From assembly GCA_039180525.1 (NCBI GenBank), contig JBCDDF010000009.1, positions 1 through 64,000 on the forward strand: DNA of 64,000 bases, read 5' to 3'. Both the position numbers and the translations under genes were made by a program. This document shows, piece after piece, positions 8,444 through 15,565 of this stretch (its first letter is position 1; every line of letters starts with the position of its first letter). The notes under the pieces were generated by a model, which did no database searches, had not been told where the DNA came from, and saw nothing but the letters and a program-made list of their open reading frames with translations. The stretch comes from Halovulum sp039180525. GTDB taxonomy: Bacteria > Pseudomonadota > Alphaproteobacteria > Rhodobacterales > Rhodobacteraceae.

Positions 8444-10030
8444 CTATGCCGCGGCCAGCCTCCCCGCCAGCGCGTCCTCGATAAGGGTCACCGTCTCCGG
8501 CACCCCGAAAAGCGCAATGAACCCGCCGAAACGCGGCCCCTGCGACGCGCCCAAAAGCACCTCGTATATCGCCGAGAACCAGGCGCGCAGCGGCTCGAAC
8601 CCATGCGCCTTGCCGACCGCGAAAACCAGGCTTTGCAGCGCCTCCGCCTCGACCGGCGCGTCCCAGCCGCGCAGTTGCGCCGCCAGATCCTGCAACGCCG
8701 CGCGCTCGCGCGCGTCCGGGGCGCGGAACACCTTTGTCGGTTTCACCACGTCCTGAAAATATCGCACTGCCCGAGCGACCGCCGCATCCAGCCCCGGATG
8801 GGTCTCGGGCTTCGCCGCTGGCGCATATTTGCGGATAAAGCCCCACAGCACCGCCGCATCGTCCGCCCCGGCGGCAGAGGCCAGGTTCAACAGCATCGAA
8901 AACGGCACCTCCATATCGCTGCGCGGCACGTCGGTCCCATGGATGTGGAACACCGGATTGGCCAGCCGCGCCGCCGCGTCCTGACCGTTCCAGGCGCGCA
9001 ACTGCTGGTGATACTCGTCCACCGTCTTGGGGATCACGTCCAGATACAGTCGTTTCGCAGTGCGCGGCTTTTGATACATAAAGTATTGCAGGCTTTCGGG
9101 CGGGGCATAGGCAAGCCATTCCTCCATGCTCAGCCCGTTGCCCTTGGATTTGGAGATCTTTTGACCGTCGGCATCCAGGAACAGCTCGTAAATCGGCGCC
9201 TCCGGCGCGGGTTTGCCCAGCGCGCGGCAGATTTTGGCCGCCTGCGTCACGCTGTCGGTCAGATCCTTGCCCGACATCTCGTAATCGACGCCCAACGCGG
9301 CCCAGCGCATCGCCCAATCGGGCTTCCACTGCATCTTTACCGCGCCGCCGGTCACCGGCACCTCCACCCGCTCTCCATCGGGTTCCTCATAGACAATCGT
9401 GCCGGCGGACACGTTGCGCTCCAGCGTCGGCACCTGCAACACGTGACCGCTTTTGGGACTGATCGGCAGGAACGGGCTATAGGTCGCGCGACGCTCCGGC
9501 CCCAGGGTCGGCAGCATGATCTCCATGATCGGGTCGAACCGCTCCAGCGCGGTCAAGAGCATCGCGTCGAAACGGCCCGAGCGGTAGTACTCCGTCGAAG
9601 ACACGAAGTCATAGTCGAAACCATATTCGTCTAGAAATGCCCTCAGCCGGGCATTGTTGTGATGCGCGAAGCTCTCATACGCGTCGAACGGGTCACGCAC
9701 CTGCGTCAGCGGCAGGTTCAGATCCTCTTCCATGCGCGCGCGGTTGGGGACGTTGCCGGGCACTTTGCGCAACCCATCCATATCGTCGGAAAATGCGATC
9801 AGCTTGGTCGGAATATCGCTGATCAACTCGAACGCGCGGCGCACCATCGTCGGGCGGGCCACCTCACCGAACGTGCCGATATGCGGCAGCCCGCTGGGGC
9901 CATATCCGGTCTCGAACAGCACATAGCCCTTCTCTGGCGGCGCCTTTTGAAAGCGTTTGACCAGCTTGCGCGCCTCCTCGAACGGCCAAGCCTTCGCCGT
10001 CTCCGCCGCTGCACGCATTGCCTCGTCCAT
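8444..10030 (-). CDS. lysK: Lysine--tRNA ligase, class I
   Basis: Charges tRNA-Lys with lysine in the cytoplasm. The 528-residue protein has the class I signatures: HIGT at residues 50-53 in GPSGLPHIGTFGEV and KISKSKGNG near residue 290, with the class I LysRS C-terminal alpha-helical region. This is the archaeal/alphaproteobacterial class I enzyme, unrelated in fold to the class II LysS of most bacteria (the symbol lysS is also used for it). It appears monocistronic, with the divergent TerB-like gene 131 bp upstream. Identification is secure. Confidence 0.96.
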   Translation of the reverse strand: MDEAMRAAAETAKAWPFEEARKLVKRFQKAPPEKGYVLFETGYGPSGLPHIGTFGEVARPTMVRRAFELISDIPTKLIAFSDDMDGLRKVPGNVPNRARMEEDLNLPLTQVRDPFDAYESFAHHNNARLRAFLDEYGFDYDFVSSTEYYRSGRFDAMLLTALERFDPIMEIMLPTLGPERRATYSPFLPISPKSGHVLQVPTLERNVSAGTIVYEEPDGERVEVPVTGGAVKMQWKPDWAMRWAALGVDYEMSGKDLTDSVTQAAKICRALGKPAPEAPIYELFLDADGQKISKSKGNGLSMEEWLAYAPPESLQYFMYQKPRTAKRLYLDVIPKTVDEYHQQLRAWNGQDAAARLANPVFHIHGTDVPRSDMEVPFSMLLNLASAAGADDAAVLWGFIRKYAPAAKPETHPGLDAAVARAVRYFQDVVKPTKVFRAPDARERAALQDLAAQLRGWDAPVEAEALQSLVFAVGKAHGFEPLRAWFSAIYEVLLGASQGPRFGGFIALFGVPETVTLIEDALAGRLAAA

Positions 10031-10161
10031 CGCTGTCGCTCCCTTGCTGATGCCGCCGCGGCCCTAGACCGCGGGCCGGGCGCGGTCAACCGCCACCCCT
10101 TGCCCCACACGGCGCCGCCCCCCTATATCGGGCGCAACGCCGCGAATTGAAAGCTTACCCG

Positions 10162-10608
10162 ATGTCCGACACCGATCCCGTTCACGCCTTTTCCGCCCAG
10201 GACGCGCTGGTCGCCGTCATGGTCGTGGCCTCCGCCTCCGACGAAAGCGTATCGGCGCCAGAGCTTTTGTGGATCATGCGCATCATCGAAAGCCTGCCGA
10301 TCTTTGAGGGCTATGACCGCGAGCGCATCGCGCCGGTGTCGCGCACCGTGTTCGATCTGTTGGAAGAGGAGGAGGGGCTAGATGCGCTTTTCGGCCTGGT
10401 GCGCGAGGCGCTGCCCGAGAGCCTGTTCGAGACCGCCTATGCGCTGGCCTGCGACGTGATCGCGGCGGACGGCAAGGCCGCGGGGCCGGAACTGCGCCTG
10501 CTGGAGGAGTTTCGCCACGAGTTCGACATCGAGCGTCTGCACGCCGCCGCCATCGAACGCGGCGCCCGCGCGCGGTTCGCCCATGCCGGGCCACATGGGC
10601 TGAGCTGA
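10162..10608 (+). CDS. TerB-like (tellurite resistance) family protein
   Basis: 148 residues, acidic and all-helical, with FSAQDALVAVMVVASASDESV and ALACDVIAADGKAAGPELRL. The last is the acidic repeat typical of TerB/COG3793 proteins, which may bind metal. The family was named from tellurite resistance plasmids, but chromosomal single copies like this have no established role. I preferred the ATG (MSDTDP) over an in-frame TTG five codons upstream (10147). It stands alone between lysK and the insertion sequence. Confidence 0.75.
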   Translation: MSDTDPVHAFSAQDALVAVMVVASASDESVSAPELLWIMRIIESLPIFEGYDRERIAPVSRTVFDLLEEEEGLDALFGLVREALPESLFETAYALACDVIAADGKAAGPELRLLEEFRHEFDIERLHAAAIERGARARFAHAGPHGLS

Positions 10609-10813
10609 CGCAGCGCCTCTTCGGCACACCCCGCCCAAAAGTACCGCCCGTCGGCCCCGCGGACCGGCGGGGTTCCTCCCCCAGACGGCTCGCTCCGGTC
10701 GCGCTGGGTTGAGGGCAGCCTTGCGACCAACTGACCGGAAAAAGTCATCCAGCGGCTGTGTCTTGCAGCATGAGCACGCGCACCGCGAATGCCGTGAAAT
10801 ACTGATTTATAAA

Positions 10814-10821
10814 TTTATTTT
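10814..10821. repeat. Left copy of the IS target-site duplication
   Basis: The sequence tttatttt here is repeated exactly at 11539-11546 on the other side of the insertion sequence. The 8-bp length matches IS1595-family transposition and indicates a simple insertion whose flanks have not recombined since. Confidence 0.75.
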
Positions 10822-11538
10822 TGGGCTGTCCTAGCTAACCGAGGATCGAGGTATCTAGGAAAACATGAGAAAGAGCCGGCTTCCTCGAAGCAAACAGCTG
10901 CGGCGGATCGAGCTTTTCGTTGCAGGCGCAACGGCACGGACGGCCGGGCGATTGGTCGATGTTCACCGCAATAGCGCGGCGCTTTACTTCCATCGCCTGC
11001 GCCTGATCATTGCCACCGAGTTGGAAGTGGAGAGCCAGGCGATCTTCGGCGGCGAGATCGAGGTGGATGAGAGCTATATCGGCGGCCACAGGAAGGGCAA
11101 GCGCGGGCGTGGAGCTGCCGGGAAAGTGCCTATATTCGGCCTGTTTAAGCGCGGCGGTAGGGTCCACGCGCAGATCATACCCAATGCATCGGGCGCCACT
11201 CTGATCCCCATCATCGCGCGCAAGGTTGCGCCCGACAGAATCGTCTATTCAGATACCTGGGCGGGGTATAACGCACTGGATGTGACCGGCTTCAGCCATG
11301 TGCGCATCAATCACAAAGAAGCCTTTGCGGAGGCTCGGAACCACATCAACGGCATTGAGAACTTCTGGTCTCAGACCAAGCGTCACCTGCGCCGTTTCAA
11401 CGGTGTTCCCAAGCAGAATCTGGGGCTCTATGTGAAAGAGTGTGAATGGCGTTTCAACAATCCAGACCCAAAGGCCCAGGCCCTAAAGCTGCGCCAATGG
11501 GTTAGCAAGCATATGGGATGATTATCTAGGACAGCCCC
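10822..11538 (+). mobile_element. IS1595-family insertion sequence (IS1016-like group), intact
   Basis: About 717 bp. The ends are inverted repeats: the left reads GGGCTGTCCTAGCTAA from 10823, and the complement of the right reads GGGGCTGTCCTAGATAA from 11538. An 8-bp direct repeat, tttatttt, flanks it at 10814-10821 and 11539-11546, the target-site duplication length known for IS1595 elements. Size and single transposase fit the IS1016 group. It sits in an AT-rich stretch, unlike the GC-rich surroundings. Exact boundaries are uncertain by one base. Confidence 0.9.
10865..11521 (+). CDS. IS1595-family transposase (DDE type)
   Basis: 218 residues. It has an IS1595-type DDE core: the first Asp in GGEIEVDESYIGG (about residue 65), the second in VYSDTWAGYNALD, and a His-rich third motif NHINGIENFWSQTK ending in the acidic residue. 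The short N-terminal helical region probably binds the terminal repeats. It would cut and join the element ends at AT-rich targets. The frame is open with an ATG 43 bp from the left end, and all three catalytic motifs are present, so the element may be active. Confidence 0.92.
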   Translation: MRKSRLPRSKQLRRIELFVAGATARTAGRLVDVHRNSAALYFHRLRLIIATELEVESQAIFGGEIEVDESYIGGHRKGKRGRGAAGKVPIFGLFKRGGRVHAQIIPNASGATLIPIIARKVAPDRIVYSDTWAGYNALDVTGFSHVRINHKEAFAEARNHINGIENFWSQTKRHLRRFNGVPKQNLGLYVKECEWRFNNPDPKAQALKLRQWVSKHMG

Positions 11539-11586
11539 TTTATTTTTTGCGCACAACCCCAGTTACGCCGGATCGCATATTAACCT

Positions 11587-11614
11587 TGATTCTTTTGAAG
11601 ACATTTTTATGACA
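11587..11614 (+). promoter_or_regulatory. Possible promoter of the PstS/OmpA fusion gene
   Basis: TTGATT at 11587-11592 and TATGAC at 11609-11614 are separated by 16 bp and lie in the AT-rich leader between the insertion sequence and the start at 11673. They resemble -35 and -10 elements. A strong ribosome site GGAGGG precedes the ATG. No convincing Pho box was seen. Confidence 0.3.
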
Positions 11615-11672
11615 CTTTTTTAGGCAAATTTTCAAAGCGTTGTAATTCGGGTGTGGCGAACGGAGGGAGTAC

Positions 11673-13250
11673 ATGCTTTTTAAGGGATCAATTTTTCGTC
11701 TGCTGACGCGTACAAGCATGGCGTGTCTGGCGATAGCGGGCACCGCCCAAGCACAGCAGGTTGTGCTGGAATCGCCCGACAAGGCGATTCGTGTCCAGGG
11801 ACAATTGCTTTCGCATTCCGATATCTCCTACGTGGTGCAGACCGCGATCGGTGTCATGGAAGTCCAGAAAGCGTCGGTCGGCTGCACCGGCGATGGCTGC
11901 CCGCAGGCCACTGTCGATGGGGCGGATCTGGTCGTCAGGGGGTCCGACACGATCGGCGAGGAACTGCTGCCGCTGCTGGTCGAAGGCTATGCCAACTCGA
12001 TGGAGGCTGGCGTGCGCGACCGCAGCGAGGTTGGCGAAGACACCTCGCGCCTGAAGATCCATGAAGAGTTCGGGGCGGGCGAGACGATGATGAGCGTCGA
12101 TGTCCAGGCCGCCGGCTCCAGCACCGGGTTCCGCAGCCTTCTGGCCGGAGAGGCCGATATCGCCATGTCCTCCCGCCCGGCACGCGCCGATGAATTGCGC
12201 GCAGCGCGCGAGGCGGGATTGGGCAATCTGACCGATCTCGACCAGGAATACATCATTGCGGTCGACAGCATCCTGACCATTGTCTCGCCGGACAATCCGG
12301 TGAACGAACTCAGCGTCGGGCAGATGGCGGATATCTTTTCGGGCCGGGTTTCGAACTGGTCCGAGATCGGCGGGCCGAACCTGCCTGTGACGGTGTTCAC
12401 GCGGCCGGAGGCCTCCGGTACCCGCGGCGTGTTCGCCACGCAGATCCTCAGCCCCGCCAATGCTCAGATGTCCGCCGACGCGGTCGTCGTCGGCTCCAAC
12501 GCAGAGATGGCGGACCGGGTCACGGAAACGGCCGGCGGTATCGGCTATGTCGGTTTCGCCAGCGTCCGCGGCGCCAAACCGGTGGATCTGATCGCCAGTT
12601 GCGGCATCCGCATGCCGGCCACGGAGTTCTCGGCCAAGACCGAGGAATACCCGCTGGAACGGCGGCTGCGCCTCTACGTCGACAATCGCCCAGGTTCCGA
12701 ACATCGTCGCAATCTGCTGAATTTCGCGATCTCGACCGAAGCCGAGGGCTTGGTGCGCAAAGCCGGTTTCATCGACCTAGGCGTGGTGCGCAACCCCGAC
12801 CCGCTGCAGGCCGAACGCCTGATCGATGCGGCGACCGAAGCCAACGATCCCTTCGCGCTGTCCGCCCTGCGTGACATGCTGGTGGATCTGAACGGCGCCA
12901 GCCGGCTTTCGACCACATTCCGGTTCGCCTCGGGCTCGGCGGCGTTGGACAACAAGGCGGTGCGCGATCTGGGCCGGATGATCGCGTTCTTGGGCCGCGA
13001 GGAAAACGCCGGAAGCGAGGTTCTGGTGGTCGGCTTCACCGATGCCGACGGGGCGTTTTCGGCCAATGACGCGCTGTCAGAGGCGCGCGCCGCGGTGGTG
13101 CTGCAAGCCCTGCTTGACCATCCCGATGCCGGCAAGCTGGCCAATGTCCGCCTGCGCTCGACCGGATATGGCGAACTGTCTCCGGTGGGATGCAATACCG
13201 ATTTTCTTGGCAAGAAACGCAACCGGCGGGTCGAGGTCTGGATCCGCTAG
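11673..13250 (+). CDS. Phosphate-binding (PstS-like) / OmpA-domain fusion protein
   Basis: 525 residues. A signal peptide (to about residue 27, GTAQAQ) is followed by a PstS-like binding domain, roughly residues 85-370: VVRGSDTIGEELLPLLVEGY, AGSSTGFRSLLAGEADIAM, and PVTVFTRPEASGTRGVF, which carries the phosphate-loop-like SGTR. The C-terminal 120 residues are an OmpA-type peptidoglycan-binding domain (VVGFTDADGAFSANDALSEAR). The protein probably sits in the periplasm tethered to the cell wall and binds phosphate or another anion. No pst permease genes are adjacent. An IS element lies 134 bp upstream. Confidence 0.85.
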   Translation: MLFKGSIFRLLTRTSMACLAIAGTAQAQQVVLESPDKAIRVQGQLLSHSDISYVVQTAIGVMEVQKASVGCTGDGCPQATVDGADLVVRGSDTIGEELLPLLVEGYANSMEAGVRDRSEVGEDTSRLKIHEEFGAGETMMSVDVQAAGSSTGFRSLLAGEADIAMSSRPARADELRAAREAGLGNLTDLDQEYIIAVDSILTIVSPDNPVNELSVGQMADIFSGRVSNWSEIGGPNLPVTVFTRPEASGTRGVFATQILSPANAQMSADAVVVGSNAEMADRVTETAGGIGYVGFASVRGAKPVDLIASCGIRMPATEFSAKTEEYPLERRLRLYVDNRPGSEHRRNLLNFAISTEAEGLVRKAGFIDLGVVRNPDPLQAERLIDAATEANDPFALSALRDMLVDLNGASRLSTTFRFASGSAALDNKAVRDLGRMIAFLGREENAGSEVLVVGFTDADGAFSANDALSEARAAVVLQALLDHPDAGKLANVRLRSTGYGELSPVGCNTDFLGKKRNRRVEVWIR

Positions 13251-13274
13251 ACAGGCACAAAAAGACGAGCACAA

Positions 13275-13297
13275 GGGGCCGCATGCGGCCCCTTTTT
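13275..13297 (+). terminator. Rho-independent terminator
   Basis: The perfect palindrome GGGGCCGCATGCGGCCCC at 13275-13292 is followed directly by five T residues, 24 bp after the stop of the PstS/OmpA gene. This is the clearest intrinsic terminator in the window. Confidence 0.9.
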
Positions 13298-13429
13298 CGT
13301 TTGCGCGGGAGCAAAACGGGTCAGTCTGAAACGGTTTTGGCCTGGCCCGGCGACGGCACAAGCAGCCGCCCGCTTGCGCGCGGCCGCGCCAGCCGCGATA
13401 ACGCGCAGACACTCCCCGGAAAGGCGCCG

Positions 13430-14098
13430 ATGATCTGGACCCTGCCGAACCTGCTGACCATTGCGCGGCTGCTCGCGGCGCTGGCCTTTGCGCTGGTCTT
13501 CGCCGTTCTGCCGCGCCCGCTGGCTGACATGATCGCGCTGGCTCTGTTCATCGCAGCCGCGCTGACTGACTTTTTGGACGGCTATCTGGCGCGGCGCTGG
13601 AACCAGATCTCGCCCTTCGGCCGTATGCTCGATCCGATTGCGGACAAGGCGATCGTGGTGATCGCGCTGGCCGTCATTCTGGGGCTCAGCGGGCTGAACC
13701 CGCTGGTGCTGATCCCCGCCACGGTGATCCTGTTTCGCGAGGTCTTCGTCTCTGGCCTGCGCGAGTATCTGGGGGCCGATGCCAGCCGCCTGCACGCAAC
13801 GCGGCTGGCGAAGTGGAAGACCACGGTTCAGATGGTGGCGATCCCGCTCTTGCTGTTGACCGGGATTTTTCAGGCGCAATACGAGGCCATATATTACGCC
13901 AACGACCCGGCGCTTTTGGATGAGATCGCGGCGGGGGCGGAGCCCGATACGCTGGGCCTGGTCAATACGCTCTGGCGCTATGACGCGGCGCGGATCGTGG
14001 GCGTGGCGGCGCTGTGGCTTGCGGCCGTGCTGACATTCATCACCGGGGCGGATTATTTCCTCAAGGCGGTGCCCTATCTGCGGGGGAAGACGCCATGA
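13430..14098 (+). CDS. pgsA: CDP-diacylglycerol--glycerol-3-phosphate 3-phosphatidyltransferase
   Basis: Makes phosphatidylglycerophosphate from CDP-diacylglycerol and glycerol-3-phosphate, the committed step to phosphatidylglycerol and cardiolipin, in the inner membrane. The 222-residue protein has the CDP-alcohol phosphotransferase motif: DGYLARRWNQ near residue 45, then FGRMLDPIADK, giving D-G-x2-A-R-x8-G-x3-D-x3-D. Several membrane segments follow. The start MIWTLPNLLTIARLL matches the family. Its stop overlaps the moaD start (ATGA), so the three genes pgsA-moaD-moaE are probably co-transcribed. Confidence 0.95.
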   Translation: MIWTLPNLLTIARLLAALAFALVFAVLPRPLADMIALALFIAAALTDFLDGYLARRWNQISPFGRMLDPIADKAIVVIALAVILGLSGLNPLVLIPATVILFREVFVSGLREYLGADASRLHATRLAKWKTTVQMVAIPLLLLTGIFQAQYEAIYYANDPALLDEIAAGAEPDTLGLVNTLWRYDAARIVGVAALWLAAVLTFITGADYFLKAVPYLRGKTP

Positions 14099-14346
14099 CG
14101 CTCGATGTGCTCTATTTCGCCTGGGTCCGCGAACGTGTCGGTCTGCCCAAGGAACGGGTCGAGACGGCGGCGACGACGGTCGCAGAACTGGTCGAAGAAC
14201 TCAAAGCGCGAGAGCCGCGCTACGCCGTGGCCTTCGCCGATATGAGCGCGATCCGCGTGGCCGTGGACCAGACGCTGGCACCGGCCGAGGCCTCGCTTTC
14301 CGGCGCGCGGGAGGTTGCGTTCTTCCCGCCGATGACCGGCGGATAG
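14095..14346 (+). CDS. moaD: Molybdopterin synthase small subunit
   Basis: 83 residues with the ubiquitin-like fold and the invariant C-terminal Gly-Gly (FFPPMTGG). In the working enzyme this tail is thiocarboxylated and donates sulfur to precursor Z to form molybdopterin. It pairs with MoaE, encoded 6 bp downstream. The start overlaps the pgsA stop by 4 bases. Short length is normal for MoaD. Confidence 0.95.
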   Translation: MTLDVLYFAWVRERVGLPKERVETAATTVAELVEELKAREPRYAVAFADMSAIRVAVDQTLAPAEASLSGAREVAFFPPMTGG

Positions 14347-14352
14347 GCGGCA

Positions 14353-14811
14353 ATGGCGGTGCGCGTGCAGACGGCGGATTTCGACCCCGGCGCCGAATTG
14401 GCCGCGTTGAGCGCGGGGCGCACGGATATCGGTGCGGTGGTCAGCTTCACCGGGCTGGTCCGGGGCGCGGAAGGCGCGGTGACCGGGCTGACGCTGGAAC
14501 ATTACCCCGGCATGACTGAGGCCGCACTGGAAGCGATCGAGGCCAAGGCCGCGACCCGGTGGGCGTTGTCCGCAAGCCTGATCCTGCATCGGGTCGGGGC
14601 ATTGCGGCCCGGGGATCGGATCGTCTTTGTCGCCGCCGCGGCGCCGCATCGCGGTGCCGCCTTCGCCGCGGCGGATTTCATGATGGACTTCCTGAAGTCC
14701 CGGGCGCCGTTCTGGAAGAAAGAACGCGGCCCGGACGGAGAGATCTGGGTTGACGCGCGTGACAGCGACACGGCGGCTCTGGAACGCTGGTCCGACGCCG
14801 CCGACCGCTGA
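14353..14811 (+). CDS. moaE: Molybdopterin synthase catalytic subunit
   Basis: 152 residues. The family motifs are clear: VVSFTGLVRGAEGAVTGLTL, LEHYPGMTEAAL, the HR segment ILHRVGALRPGD, and the C-terminal APFWKKER with the catalytic lysines. It binds precursor Z and, with MoaD, builds the dithiolene of molybdopterin. It is the last gene of the pgsA-moaD-moaE set and converges on the OmpA-region genes across a 411-bp gap. Confidence 0.95.
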   Translation: MAVRVQTADFDPGAELAALSAGRTDIGAVVSFTGLVRGAEGAVTGLTLEHYPGMTEAALEAIEAKAATRWALSASLILHRVGALRPGDRIVFVAAAAPHRGAAFAAADFMMDFLKSRAPFWKKERGPDGEIWVDARDSDTAALERWSDAADR

Positions 14812-15222
14812 GAAGGCCCAGCCCCGACACGCACCGCCATGGCGCGGCCAATTCCAAGGCGGGGGCCAGGGCATGCCGCAGGGTGGCACCGATACGGCGA
14901 AACCAAACCACCGGGCGGGGACTGGCGCGACGACTGCTGCCGCTGCTCTTGCTACAACGGGCGCGCGTGTCGGGCCGCGGGCTCCGGTCGCAGACACGCC
15001 AAGCCGCTGACAAAACCGGGGGGCGGCACCAGCGGTTCACAAGGAGCGGGATCTTTCGCCGAAACGGCAACGGGTCGGTCGGCCCCCCCCCGGCTCGCCA
15101 TGGCGCGTCGCCCGGAGGCCCGGGCGTCGCAAAGGGCCCCCGCGTGCGTCCCGCACGCGCGCCGGGCCAGTGCCCGGCGGTTTCGGCCGTGCCGAAACGG
15201 GGCCGGGCCGCCGGCGTCGGCA
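14812..15222. other. Gene-free convergent gap (411 bp) with tandem hairpins
   Basis: I see no credible gene here; all open frames are composition artefacts of very GC-rich DNA. The right part (15141-15198) holds three perfect stem-loops in a row, listed separately. The left part shows nothing I can name. Confidence 0.6.
15141..15198 (-). terminator. Three tandem hairpins, probable terminator cluster
   Basis: Perfect stems: CGCGTGCG/CGCACGCG with a 3-base loop (15141-15159), GCCGGGC/GCCCGGC with a 4-base loop (15161-15178) and GTTTCGGC/GCCGAAAC with a 3-base loop (15180-15198). They lie 25 bp past the stop of the minus-strand gene at 15223. There is no T-run, so they may protect the mRNA end or aid Rho rather than act as a classical terminator. 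Confidence 0.5.
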
Positions 15223-15552
15223 TCAACCGCTTTTGCGCAGACCGTCGAGTTCCTGTTGCAGCGCTTCCGCCGCCCGGCGCGCATCGCCCAGGCCGTCCAT
15301 CGCCGCATCGCGTTCGGCGCGGGCCTCCGACAACTGGCCCGAAAGCTGCGCCTCGACCTCCGTCAACCGCGCCACCGCCGCATCCCGTTCGGCCTCGCAA
15401 GCCTTGGCGTACTCGGCCCATTCGCTGTCGGCCGGTGCCTCCGGCGTCGGCGGTGGATTGAACAGCCCATAAATCCAGCGCAATGCCCACCCCAGCACCA
15501 CTGCAACCAACAGCGCCGTCGCCGCGATCAGTGTCAGGCCCGTGCGGTCCAT
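15223..15552 (-). CDS. Small single-span membrane protein with coiled coil
   Basis: 109 residues: one strong transmembrane helix at about residues 6-30 (LTLIAATALLVAVVLGWALR), a proline-rich linker, then a heptad-rich stretch from about 44 to the end (LTEVEAQLSGQLSEARAERD, LQQELDGLRK) that should form a coiled coil. It is probably anchored in the inner membrane with the coil outside the bilayer. It follows the large OmpA-domain gene by 13 bp on the same strand, suggesting a shared envelope job. A GTG one codon upstream is an alternative start. I do not recognise a named family. Confidence 0.65.
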   Translation of the reverse strand: MDRTGLTLIAATALLVAVVLGWALRWIYGLFNPPPTPEAPADSEWAEYAKACEAERDAAVARLTEVEAQLSGQLSEARAERDAAMDGLGDARRAAEALQQELDGLRKSG

Positions 15553-15565
15553 CACCGCGCCCCGT

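Noticed and set aside
13251..13429. Extended pgsA start (302 residues from 13190)
   Set aside because: The extra residues overlap the previous gene and the terminator; family members start at MIWTLPNLLT.
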